A stretch of 64,000 bases of DNA from Alopecurus myosuroides (lineage: Eukaryota > Streptophyta > Magnoliopsida > Poales > Poaceae). The stretch is taken from positions 56,972,651 through 57,036,650 of the forward strand of contig CM054060.1 in NCBI GenBank assembly GCA_028641055.1, written 5' to 3'. Positions 47,413 through 58,060 of this stretch are shown here, piece by piece. Made by a program: the position numbers and the translations under genes. Under the pieces are notes generated by a model. That model was not told the origin of the DNA. It did not search any database and was given only the letters and a program-made list of their open reading frames with translations. Position 1 is the first letter of the stretch. Every line of letters begins with the position of its first letter.

Positions 47413-48818
47413 CTGCCTCCATTCCCTCTAATTGCATGCACACTGCCTCCATTCCCTCTCTCACAGCACACCAGCTCTCTCACTCACACGAACTCTCTCA
47501 CAGGCCTCTATTCTCTCGCACCACACCAGGTCCCTCACACGAAGTCTGTCACAGCAGCTGCTGCTCGCTCGCTCTCGGAGGAGAGCATCAGACTGCCGCT
47601 CTCTCTCACAGCAGCTGCACAACCTCTCAAACATATTTCCGCGATCTTTGAACTAAGAGGTTCAACAACAAGGTACATGATTTAGAGTGTGTTTACTTGT
47701 TTTGGCATGCAGTTATAATTACAATATTTAGAATGTAGAAATTAGTGTAAATTAGTTTGTTTTATAGCTCGTAGGTAGCCATGTTGTTGTAATTATTGTT
47801 GGAATTTGGGTGACTTAGATACAGATGTTATAGTGCTAGCTCTATCTAGTTGTGGTACGATGTTGTTCGCGCTATTTTTAAATTATAATAACTGTAGTCG
47901 GTTATTGTTTTCAAATGTGTATACACGTATTAGATAACCGTAAATATTTATGGACATCGTATTTGCACGGTAGCCGCGAGGCAGCTAGAAAATAATATGA
48001 ATCGGGTCAGCTACACTAAAAATATGATAATGAGAGAATTGCATGCAATATAAAATTTATGGAATACATTTGTACAAAATAATGAAGCGAAGATTAAGTC
48101 ATAATTATTACGGCAGGCAAACAGCACGCATGCAGCACGGTTCCACTGAGTAGACAATTTCCTAAATTTTCAATTAAATGTTAATTAATACTGGCATGCA
48201 AACACCACGCATGCAGCACGTTCGCACTCCACCGAATGGAAACGGAATTTTGCAATTAAACGCTAATTTTTCACACTCCACGCGTGCATTGGGCAGCACG
48301 TTTACACTCCACGGAATGAAAAAAAAATAAGAGAGAGAAATGCGGCTACACTCCACGGAATGGCAGCACGTTTACACTCCACTGAGTGGGATTAAGCAAT
48401 AACTATTCTAGAGTAATTAATTATTTGGGGCCTTGTGGGAGGCTAATTGTTGGAGACATATTTTTGCACTAGCACCCCAATAATCCCGGACGGAGGGAGT
48501 AATTAAGAATATGTATACTCACATAATAACCAAAAATATTTATGGATTGCATGTGAGCCGTGACGAAACTAGAAAATATAAATGCACATGCAATATAAAA
48601 TAAAATAAGTAAAACAGTACGAAATAATTAGGATGCGAGTATTTATGGATAATGAAATAAAATAAATGCACATGCAATATAAAATTTAATAAGTAAAATT
48701 GTAAAAATATGACGAAGCTACACTATAATTTTAGTTGGGTCAGCTATATTAAAAATGTGATAATGAAATAATTGAATGCAATATTAATTTTGTTCTTCTA
48801 AATATGGTTGTTCGGTAG
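47413..48818 (+). other. 5' leader and ~1.15-kb leader intron of the transposase gene
   Basis: The leader exon probably runs from ~47435 to 47672 and is joined to 48819 (acceptor TTCGGTAG). The intron is AT-rich and contains repeated GCAGCACG...TTTACACTCCAC segments (48120-48400). No coding frame is seen. Confidence 0.5.
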
Positions 48819-48823
48819 GTACG

Positions 48824-51369
48824 ATGGAAATATTGAAAGTGTTCTATGGGGACATCGCACGCGATGATATATCTGGTGTCGACGTGTCAAACTGTGACTC
48901 GTTAAGTATAGTAGTTAAAGATTTGGTCAATAAAGATTTTGGGGATGTCCGAAAACGCATCCGCAGATTCTTTAAGCACGAGCATGGAAACACGATGAGG
49001 GTTGAGGCATTCATCGTGGTAGAAGGGAATGATGGGGTTCCCCGATGGAGACTGAAGGAGGTGAAATCGGAAGGGAACTGGAGGATGTACATGAGCTTCG
49101 AACCACTCCTGGTTCCGCCATGTATGGAGAGCCGATGGTGTATGTCCAGTTTTTCCAGCACGATGGTGTCGGATGCAGTGGCGGCGCTGGTGAGGTCGAG
49201 CTGGCCATCACCACAGCTGCCAACACCGGCCCATCGGAGGCAACAGGCGGCCATAATGTGTCTGAGGGTGTCCTTCACCCAGGATACTGGTTAGCTGTCA
49301 TTGACATAAGCGAACATGTGGCGGGTCTGCCGGAGGCGCTGGACCATGACGATGATGGATATTCTTCGTCGTCACCATCCTCAGATGAAGAAGGGCCTGG
49401 TCCTTCTCGGAGGGCGGTAGCAGCACCGCTGGACCAACAGTTTTTGACGACAATGACCATGAACAATGAATTTCACTCGGTTCCGGGCCTGGGAGAGGAC
49501 AGTCTGCAGGAAGGGCATACTTTTCCAGACAAGGCCTCTGCTGACACGGCAATCAAGAGATATGCACTGGGCATATCTCGCCAACATAAAGTGAAGCAGT
49601 CCGACAGAACTGTGTTGAAGGTCGTATGCATCTTTTTGGCTGATGGTTGCAAGGGAAGGGTGATCGCTCGCCAGAGCCCTGGGGTATGTCAGCCTTGGCA
49701 TATCTCAAAAATAGTACCCCATAGTTGCGAGCTAGTAGGCACTCTTGCGGAGCACCGCAATGTGACTGCTAAATATGTGGGAGAAATCATGTTAGCGGCG
49801 GTGACAGCAGATATAAATATGAGTATTAAGACGCTGCAAACAAGTGCGGCCGATATGATTGGCTTCCCCGTCAGCCATGGTAAGGCTAGACGAGCTAAAG
49901 AGGGTATTTTTCAGAAATTATATGGCACTTATGAGGAGGCCTATGACCTAGCCCCCAAACTGTTACGGCAGATAGCAGATGTTAACCCTGGGACTCAAAT
50001 ATTCATGAAAACTCGTGGACACCCAACGGAGGAAAATTCAATTATCCTTGACCGTATATTCTGGGCATTCCCCCAGACTATACAAGCATTCCGTCATTGT
50101 CGTCCGGTAATATCAATTGATGGGACATTTCTCACTGGAAAGTACAAGGGGACACTCCTGGTGGCGATTGCGGCAGATGCAAATAACCAGCTCCTTCCTA
50201 TTGCATATGCTTTGGTAGAGAGCGAGAACAGAGATAGCTGTTTGTGGTTCCTGAGTTGCGTCAAGATGGGAGTCGTGCAAGATCGTGCCGATGTTTGCAT
50301 CGTCTCTGATCGAAACACGGGCCTATTGAGCGCGCTCGATGCAATCAAGCAGTCAACGGACCCTGTTTGGGGGTGGCCCGATCTAGAGACAAGATGGTGT
50401 ATGCAGCATCTGGCCGCTAATTTTTACTCAAAGTTCAAGAACAAGGATTGGTTCAAGCAATTCAAGAGGATGTGCATGCAGAAAACAACTGCGAAGATGA
50501 ATGCAATCTGGGCGGCAATCAATTCACATATCGAGATTGCTGCAGGAGAAGACCGAAGGGGTAGTAGGCCGGCAATGAATTTGTCCCAGTGGATTGGTGA
50601 GAATTGCCCTCAGTTACATAAGTCGGCACTGGCTCACGACACTGGGGCTCGCTACGGCATAATGACAAGCAACATGTCAGAGGTGTACAATGGCGTGCTT
50701 AAAGGTGTTCGAGCCCTCCCAATCACCGCACTTATTGAAGAAACTTGGAGCCGGACTATGTCATACTTTGGAGACAGAGTCATGGTCGCCAATGTACAAG
50801 TTGCAATGAGCAAGGCATGGTCCGAAAAGATTCAACGCCATCTGAATGAGAAGATAGAGAAATCTCGAAGCCATGGTTGCACGCGAGTGGATGCTCTTAG
50901 GCATAAGTGGCAAATCAACGTACGAGCAAAGTGGGTGAAAGGCCACCATAGAGGAGCAAGAAAGCAAGTTGTTACCCTCGGGCCATCGGCGTGTGAGTGC
51001 ACGTGCAACAAGCCTAAATTATTGCACTTCCCGTGTAGCCATGTTCTGAGGGCGGCTGCCGAACAGAACATAAGTGTTGAGCAATACATATCTCCTTACT
51101 TCAACATGTCAAACCTATTCAACACCTGGAGTGCCGAGTTCTGGACTCCAGGTATGAAGGGCCACTATAGGCATATGTTTCCGGAAAGAATCGAAATATG
51201 GGTTCCGAACCCTGCATTGAAGAGAACCGCAAAAGGTCGACGTCAGTCTCGGCGTCATAGAAACGACATGGACCATAGTCAATCAGGAGAACCACGTCGG
51301 TGTCGCGTTTGCAGATGTCCGGGGCACCCGCGACGGGAGTGCCCCTACCGCGACATCAACAACGCATGA
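48824..51369 (+). CDS. MuDR-type MULE transposase (one frameshift near the N-terminus)
   Basis: It would cut and join the element's ends in the nucleus. From 48824 (MEILKVFYGDI) the frame runs ~90 codons, then the homology shifts frame near 49095-49120 (AMYGEPMVYVQF) and stays open to TGA at 51367-51369. Within the main frame are the mutator DNA-binding domain (FPDKASADTAIKRYA...PHSC), a DDE-type core with D in ISIDGTFL, D in IVSDRNTG and probable E in SNMSEVYN, a SWIM zinc finger (CECTC...FPCSH), and a C-terminal knuckle (CRVCRCPGHPRREC). No intron explains the shift, so one indel is likely. An internal ATG at 49045 could give a 774-residue protein keeping all domains. Confidence 0.88.
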
Positions 51370-51370
51370 T

Positions 51371-51478
51371 TTAATAAATATGTACTCATTATGTATTGTA
51401 ATAAATATGTACTCCTTATGCCTTTTAATAAATATGTACTCCTTATGCCTTTTAATAAATATGTACTCCTTATGCAGG
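51371..51478 (+). repeat. 27-bp tandem repeat (x4) between transposase and PMD gene
   Basis: Units of TTTAATAAATATGTACTCCTTATGCC type, the first two slightly diverged, fill nearly the whole gap between the genes. The unit is a multiple of three and contains no stop in the frame shared by both genes (repeat PFNKYVLLM). Confidence 0.9.
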
Positions 51479-51480
51479 TA

Positions 51481-54355
51481 ATGGCTTCTCCTGTGCCAGA
51501 GCTGTTGCAGGGTTCTTGGGACGCCGGACACCGTTGCCACCTCTGGTTAGACCCTCGGGCTTATATAGAACCCCCGCAGGCTTTTAGGCTACGAACCATT
51601 AAGCACAATTGGCCATGTGATGCATTCGTTGACCACCTTCGAGCATTTGGACTTCTTGCTTATTCTAAGCTTACGTCCGGCGAGGAGAGGATAATGTTAG
51701 ACCCATCTCTTATGTCAGCTCTTGTTGATCGTTGGAGAGCCGAGACACACACCTTCCACTTACGTTGTGGGGAGTTGGCACCTACCCTTAAAGATGTCTC
51801 ATTAATCACTGCTTTGCCAATAAGCAGTGACCCGGTGGTCCCTCGAGCATATTCTTCTCACTGGAATGATAACCTAGAAATGAGGCTAGGGGTCAATATG
51901 CCACCAAACACACGTAGTGGCGCGCGTCCTAGAGGTGTACCTATACCATGGCTGGTAAACAATTTTCGTGAAATTCCTGCCAATGCATCACCTGATAGGC
52001 GACGGAAACATCTATTTGCTTATCTGTTGTATCTCTTCGGTACGATGTTTCCTTCCTCACACGGTGACATAGTTTTCCCCAGTCTGATTACGATTGCGGA
52101 GAATATAGCAGATAACCCTTTACCAGACCACCCAACATACAGTTTTAGTTCAGCTATGCTCGCATATACGTATAGGGGGTTATGTGACGCCACCAAGAAA
52201 ACCAAGACAGCACAAAAGGGTCATATCCTTGCTGTTAGCTATGAGTTTCTCCAGCTATGGTCGTGGGAGTCCTTCCGGTTGGACGTCCCCTAATAGACAA
52301 TCGAGAGAAAATCCACCCATACAATTTTAGACGGGAAGGACATGCCCCACTTACTTGTGCAAGTCGGTGGACACATGCTAGAAGACGGTGGTCCACAGTC
52401 GTGGTACATGGTAGCTACCCCGAATACCACGAAGAGTTCGAGCGTCTAGAGGAGACGAGCGTCACATGGAACCCGTGGACCAATGCTGATCTACATGCTA
52501 TATGGGGTGATCAGCCGGTGACACCTGATTGATTGAGAGATACTCACTTGTGGATGGCACGTTGCACGCTACTATTTATGTGGATGGTTGAGCCATATAA
52601 TCCCGAGCGTGTCATGCGGCAGTTTGGTCTCTATCAAGCTGTCCCTCCACCATCACCGAGACGAGTGGCCAAGGATATACATACGTAAGTTTAAGGCCTC
52701 ATGCTATTTTATCAATATTATGCTTGGTCATTTTAATAAATAAAATTCTCTACATTTGATTTTAGGCAAGACAATAAAGGCCAAAATTGTTGTGACTGGA
52801 GTACTCGAAATATGTCCTGGATACAGATATGGAACAATGAAGCGTCGTCAAATTTTGTTCCAGAAAATAGGTACTTTAGTATTTCTATTTATTCTTCAGA
52901 CAAACGTGCTAATTAAGTTAAGATTGACCTTTCAAAAATTATGCAGGCCGTACCACCATCATACAACCCCAATATACAATCGGTAGTATTACAATAGCAC
53001 GCGTACTCTGCTTACGGCCGCTCCACCACCAAGGACAGAAGAGCTCACACGAGACGACCAGTTGGTTCGAGGGATTCAACGGTCATCAGCTTACGAGCGT
53101 GAAACCACGGTATATACATTTATATTAATATGTACTAACAATGTTAACTAATTATATTTATTTTGTTAATTGCTACTGCTTCGAATTAACAAATTTTATG
53201 TTATACCAATTTTATTTTGTTCAGGTTGCCGACTATCGCGAATTCGTCCGGGGTTCGCAACAAATTTTAGGACTAGCTAATGTGGATTCTACAACCAAGT
53301 CCTTAGCTAGACGCATTTTTAATAGAGCCATGACCGGTCTTAGAAGATTTGGTTGCACGAGAGATGGTGACGTTATCCCGCAAGCTTACGACATGCCGGA
53401 CGCGCCATCATCCAGACCGAGTGAGGTGGGCACTAGCCAGCAACGAATGATCCATCCACGTCATACCATATCGGTTAGGAATACCGCGCCAACATTTCCC
53501 AGGCAGGACTCATCTCTTCTTCAAGACGGCACACATGTCTTATCTTACAGTAAACAAATATAATTTTTTTCATATCTCTATTTTTTTTTATTTGTACACA
53601 TATGCAATATTTTATTCACGTATGACGATGCTTACAATAGGAGGAGAATCCTTTTCCACGGGCTAGCCCGTACGGAGGACGGTACTCCTATACTGAAGGC
53701 GAGAGTTCGCATATGCGCAACACGACACAGGTGTTTCTTTTTACTAAATATATACTAAGTCATAATATCGTGCCATCCATTACTTACAAATTTTTTAAGT
53801 TAACAGGAAACTACATGGGAGGGGACGGGAGCTGGTTTAGGGCAAAATATGGATCGACCCGAGTGTCGTTCGGAGCGGTTCAACACGACACAAATATGTA
53901 GATTTTTGTTTCTAATCTCAAACAAATCATTGCCTACGAGGACACAGTATTAAATATCCTACATGTCATGTCTATTATTTACGAATTGTTTTCATAATCA
54001 GGATACTGTAGAGTCTACATGGGCCGAGATGGCGGCCGGTTATGGTTACACTATGCCGCCATTACAGGGTCGTCAGCACATGCATGAATCAGAAATCGCT
54101 GGACCATCGCACACCAACACTGTCCGTGGAATACTTACTGAATTCTTTGGTTATGACCCATCGGGCACAAGTTCAAGTTTAATTCCAGGCTATTCAGAGT
54201 ATAAGCCAGTCATACGTACCCCGTCTCCCGAACCATCAGAACAACATGATGAAGAGTCTATCATTCCTCCCCGCAATGCTCAGGCACCCCGCAGGTACGG
54301 CCGATCGACGCCTCCTCCACGAGCTCCCCGGCGAGGCCGAATACGCCGTGGGTGA
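51481..54355 (+). pseudogene. Plant mobile domain (PMD, aminotransferase-like) gene carried by the MULE
   Basis: The frame from MASPVPELLQ encodes the PMD (residues ~20-260: DHLRAFGLLAYSKL, LVDRWRAETHTFHL, LKDVSLITALPI, FLQLWSWE), a domain shared by MULEs, Copia/Gypsy elements and host proteins such as MAIL1/MAIN. About seven exons can be traced, e.g. 52767-52868, 52946-53109 (ending RETT) joined to 53225 (VADYREF), to a final exon ~54001-54355 ending RRG-stop with a Pro/Arg-rich tail. Lesions: a one-base shift near 52270 between SWES and FPVGRP, TGA at 52531, and TAG near 52984. Its role in transposition is unknown; PMD proteins in hosts act in silencing and genome stability. Confidence 0.85.
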
Positions 54356-54579
54356 CACATGTAATTTTTTATTTTCGCGAGAGACATATTACTACATCTG
54401 TACCTGAAATATTACTATTTTTTCTTCTACGGGACATGCTCCTATTATGAGTTTTGGACGCACAAATTTTTATAATGTTGCTAAGACGAAATTTATTGAA
54501 CATACAACTCACAACAATAAACAAGTACAACTTGAAATAATAAAAGACAAATAGAAATAACTAATTAAACTCCACGACT
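54356..54579. other. Convergent intergenic spacer inside the MULE
   Basis: 224 AT-rich bases separate the stops of the PMD gene and the minus-strand gene. Polyadenylation signals for both would lie here; AATAAA-like sequences are present on both strands. Confidence 0.4.
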
Positions 54580-55427
54580 TCACTTCGCTCTCCCACGTGT
54601 TCGTGATGGAGGCATGAAGTCGTCATCACTATCTTCATCAGCGACATTTTTTGATGAACCTACACTCTTCCACATACTTTTGCACCTGGCTAAACTTCTC
54701 GGCGTAAAGTCGTCGTCACTGTTCTCATCGACAACTGGCTTCGATGCGCCACCACTCTTCCCCTTCGATGCAGAAGCAGTCTTCCCCTTTGATGCGTTAC
54801 CACTCTTCACTTTTGATGTCCGCTCAACGCTCCCCTTTAATACCGCATCAATCTTCCCCTCCGATATTGTCCTCAACATCCACTCAGCGTGCTCGTTCGT
54901 GTCCGGAAACCCGCTAGCAAGTGGCCCAAACAATGTGCTCAACCACTCATAGTGCTTAATCTTTTTGTTCACAAACTCTCCGTCCGCTGGCCAGAGCTGC
55001 ATATTTAGAATAAAAGACAAACAAAAATTAGAACGATGCAAATTAATTTGAAGATTACGTAAACTCGTAAATCAGTTACCCCAACGTGAAGTGCATAAGC
55101 CTCGTCTGAAAATCGTATCAGATCGCTAGTAGTTGAGATAGGCAATCCCCGAAGCCCCGACTCAATCGTTTTTAGCTCACATACTCTCTGCCATTTATGA
55201 CGCCACCTCATTAGTTCGTCCCTAATTTCATCGGTGGATCTAGGCGGGAGCTGATATCTGGCTAAATTTTCCCCCAGAGCAACGGCGTGGTACCGCTCAC
55301 TCATTATATCCCTAAAACTAACTGCCGCTCTACCCTCCCTCTTATTGGCGCAAGAACCTATTGCCGCATGATATAGAATACACCATGAGCTATATGGATC
55401 GAGACCACCACTACCACTACCTGCCAT
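54580..55427 (-). CDS. Unrecognised 254-aa protein in the mudrB position of the MULE
   Basis: Exon 1 (55427-55080) and exon 2 (54996-54580) join in phase 0 (ALHVG|LWPADGEF) at GT-AG borders. The start MAGSGSGG is the first ATG after a TATA box ~160 bases upstream. Residues ~10-150 are a folded-looking, Trp- and Arg-rich region (DELMRWRHKWQRVCELKTIE; HYEWLSTLFGPLASGFPDTN). The C-terminal ~90 residues are Lys/Ser/Ala-rich with two acidic repeats (DENSDDDFTPRS, DEDSDDDFMPPS) and basic ends, suggesting a nuclear protein. It has no zinc finger, ULP1 or transposase motif. The frame is intact, unlike its two neighbours. I do not recognise the family; a role as transposition helper is inference from position only. 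Confidence 0.75.
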
Positions 55428-55582
55428 CTCTCTAATGGCTCTACTCTCTCTATTTCGTGCTGACTTGGTGACACACAAACTGCACGGAGCAATGAGTGCA
55501 GCGGGAGTATTTGGCAGAGCAGCAGCGGGAGCGAGAGAGCAGCACTAAGCGGACAGAGTGCATTACACGGGCATTCTGCGGG

Positions 55583-55590
55583 TATTTATA
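55583..55590 (-). promoter_or_regulatory. TATA box for the convergent gene
   Basis: The minus strand reads CTATAAATACCC here, 156 bases before the ATG at 55427 and ~360 bases inside the right TIR, mirroring the TATA near the left TIR. Confidence 0.65.
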
Positions 55591-55953
55591 GAACCATTAG
55601 ATGACTCGAGTGAGCTGCACTCCACGAGCTGAACCAACTTTCGGCGCATAAAATAACAAACAGCCGGAATCTAGCGATTAGATCACGCGTGATCTGATAT
55701 GTGCATGTCGGACCGGCACCTTTCCTTCTAGCAATCAGTGGACAAATTATTTAGCGTGCAGCACGCCACCTTTCCTTCTAGCAATCAGTCCGCTGTCGGC
55801 AAGGAATCTTGCGCGCGGTGAGAGGAGGCCAGGGTGTCGCCTCAGCCCGTGGCGGGACGCCCTGCCTCGTAATCATCGCCGTGCAGTCCGTGTGCAAGCT
55901 ACCGTCTCGTAATCATCGCCGTGCAGAAATTGCGTTTCCGTGGCCGCACGCAA
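55591..55953. other. Right subterminal region of the MULE
   Basis: There is no gene. A 21-bp direct repeat (CTCGTAATCATCGCCGTGCAG) occurs at 55866-55886 and 55906-55926. A second pair, CACCTTTCCTTCTAGCAATC, occurs near 55718 and 55769. Short subterminal repeats are candidate transposase-binding or replication-slip products. Confidence 0.6.
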
Positions 55954-56181
55954 CGTGCCGCCACCAGCCCAGACGGCATGGCACACCACGGCGCAGGGCG
56001 TGCAGAGGAGCCCAACGTGCCGCCTCTGCCCGTGGCGGCAGGGCCTGCCGCCTCCGACCGTGGCGGCATGTGCCACGTGTCGGCTGGCCAGCCTGCCGCC
56101 ACGGTAGTTCTGCCAATACCACTCAGAGGTGGTCTTTTTTGCCATTTCACTTTTTAGGGTGGTCCCTTTTGCCAAAAATTC
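55954..56181 (-). repeat. Right terminal inverted repeat of the MULE (228 bp)
   Basis: Inverse of 46796-47023 with 7 substitutions and no gaps by eye. Confidence 0.92.
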
Positions 56182-56190
56182 CCAAGTTCC
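56182..56190 (+). repeat. 9-bp target-site duplication, right (CCAAGTTCC)
   Basis: Exact copy of 46787-46795. Removing the element and one copy restores a continuous intron sequence that aligns with the diverged duplicate near 57455. Confidence 0.92.
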
Positions 56191-56891
56191 TTGGAGGATG
56201 TGTGCAGTTGCTGGATCACGCAATGCAGGCGTCAAACCAATGTAGAGGTCGGGGTTGATATGCTTGGCGTTGAAGCATTTAAAAACTACTAGTAGAAAAC
56301 TATCTTTATTTGAAGGTGTTCATGTGAAAAAACCTTCTAACGTGATTTTCTATGTGAACGAAGTTGTCGATCTGCGGTCTGGCACACCAGTGCGTTGTTG
56401 GCTTATGGATTGATGAAGGGGCTTTCTTCTTTACAAAATCGCATTCTTGACCAAGATACTGCTCAGATACATGAACAGCTGCTGTGGGCATGTCTCTGCT
56501 GTTGTTGAGCTCATTCATTACCATTCTCGATCTGTTCATCCAGTTTCCGTGCTCAAACCCCAACAGTACCGAGGGAGGGAGGATCTGCCGCTTTGATGAG
56601 GTGCTCGGTCGGCTCCAGGATAAGGTGCGTGCGACGCAGAGGCTGATTGACGAGACATGCAGGAGGAGGAGAAACGGTAAAGCAATCCGCTTGTCATTGT
56701 CTTTGATATATGCACATGTCTAATTTCGCTGTTATTCAGATAACGTTTTCCTTGTAACCTGCAGCTTACAGTGGCACCTGCGGCTGCAGAAGAAGCTCGC
56801 GTGTGTACTTGTTCCCACCGCTGCCGCCGTCTGGATCTTTGCCCCCGACAAGAAGGGGAAGTCATCGGCAGAGGAGCAAGCAAGCCCCTGA

Positions 56892-58060
56892 CTTCCCTTC
56901 TGAAATTTGTCCCATGGCCTTTTGATCATAGTTTTGGTTATCGTTGCCATCTAATCAAAGTTACCTAGACTATAGACGGATGAATTATGTTATTGTGCGG
57001 TGGATTACTTATTAATCTCTGGACATGTAGACGCATCTCGTGCGCAGACCTATGTGACTCTGTGTCATTATGGTGGTAGATTTGTCCAGCTCCCTTGGTA
57101 CAAAGCACTGGTAGTGTTTGTGCTGATGTGCAACTTCCTGATGAGAATGATGGGTGATTATGCAATCTCATTAGATCTGGTGAGTCCTCTGTCCAAGTCT
57201 ATGTACAACCTCTTAAAAGGTATTCAGGTGGCTGCGCCTTGTTCTTGTTCACAGTTACAGAAACTTAGGGCACCTCTTACACTTAGGGTTTTGTTTGATT
57301 TCGGGTAGTGGTGAAGACCACAAGATTGAACTTGTCAGGTAGGGGATGGGTGGATGTGAATTATGTGGTATGAAGAGTCCATTAATCACCTTTTCTTTTA
57401 ACTGTGCAGCTGCCTGGTATAAGCCTGTTTTGCCTTGCATTTGATACTGGCAGAGTTCTTGGTTCATTTAACAATATGTGCAGATACCAGATCCGCAAAG
57501 TAGAGGCAGGCGTTTCGAACCTTTCCAGACAGCGGTGTATGTAGTTGTCACTCTGTGATTTTGGCTGGTAGCCAGTGACCAAGGATCGGCGAAAGGGGTG
57601 CTGCTTTTTATAGTTTTGGACCTGTGCTAGCATTACCAAATCTGCTGTGTTCGTTTCAAGTCCTGGCGGGTTACCCTGTTCTCTTGTGATTTGCTCCCTG
57701 TTCAGGATCTTGAACCATTGGATAGACTTGCTGTAGTGTTTCTTCGTTAATGAAATCGGATCTAGCTCCTTTAATCATTTGCTGCAGCTCAAATCTGTGC
57801 GGTTGTGCAATCCCTTGCTGGAATCTATAGTAGGTTGGACTTCAAATGACCGCTGACCGGTGAATGCTGAAGCGATGAAGTTTTGAACCCTCACGCTTGC
57901 TTCGGTCCTCCCCCCGGCCTCTCCTAAACGTAGAAATACGAGTCAAGCCGCAGCTAAACGAGTCAAGTCGCAGCTAAACGAGCTCAGCTGAATGAGCCGC
58001 GGTCAAAACGAGCCGATCGGCTGGCTTGGATACAAGCCAGTCTAAAATAAGGAAACAAAT
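56892..58060. other. 3' flank of copy 2 with a duplicated intron segment
   Basis: No gene is recognised. The part 57267-57482 aligns with intron 1 sequence 46586-46795 plus 56191-56210 (shared TTTTGTTTGAT, AAGATTGAAC, AGGGGATG, TTTTAACTGT.CAGCTG). This implies a partial local duplication of the gene. 57880-58060 has repeated ACGAGTCAAG(C/T)CGCAGCTAA segments. Confidence 0.45.

Larger units (their letters stand above)
46796..56181 (+). mobile_element. 9,386-bp Mutator-like element (MULE) with transposase, PMD gene and convergent unknown gene
   Basis: The element starts GAATTTTTGGCAAAAGGGAC at 46796 and ends with its inverse at 56181. The 228-bp TIRs differ at 7 positions by my count (~97% identical), and the 9-bp target duplication is exact. 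Contents: left promoter and spliced leader, MuDR-type transposase (48824-51369), PMD gene (51481-54355) on plus, and an unrecognised two-exon gene (55427-54580) on minus from a promoter at the right end. The convergent layout parallels maize MuDR. High TIR identity suggests recent insertion, but coding lesions argue it is not autonomous now. It sits in intron 1 of copy 2 of the small mitochondrial gene. Confidence 0.92.
46109..56891 (+). pseudogene. Paralogue of the small mitochondrial-protein gene, split by a 9.4-kb MULE (copy 2)
   Basis: Exon 1 (46109-46231) encodes MASPALLRFAAGRIL... ending RRFLSSVAGRIEPCK, collinear with copy 1 and with the same presumed presequence cleavage motif. Exon 2 (about 56574-56676) holds RICRFDEVL...QRLIDE. 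Exon 3 (56765-56891) has CVLVPTAAAVWIFAP followed by DKKGKSS and a stop, matching the membrane segment and tail of copy 1. Exon 1 ends in phase 0; exon 2 is open in that phase only if the acceptor after TACCGAG (56573) is used. Exon 2 then ends one base out of phase with the conserved frame of exon 3, at a GGA/GAG-rich run. The MULE lies in intron 1. Either it is a pseudogene or it has shifted its C-terminus; transcripts would decide. Confidence 0.65.
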
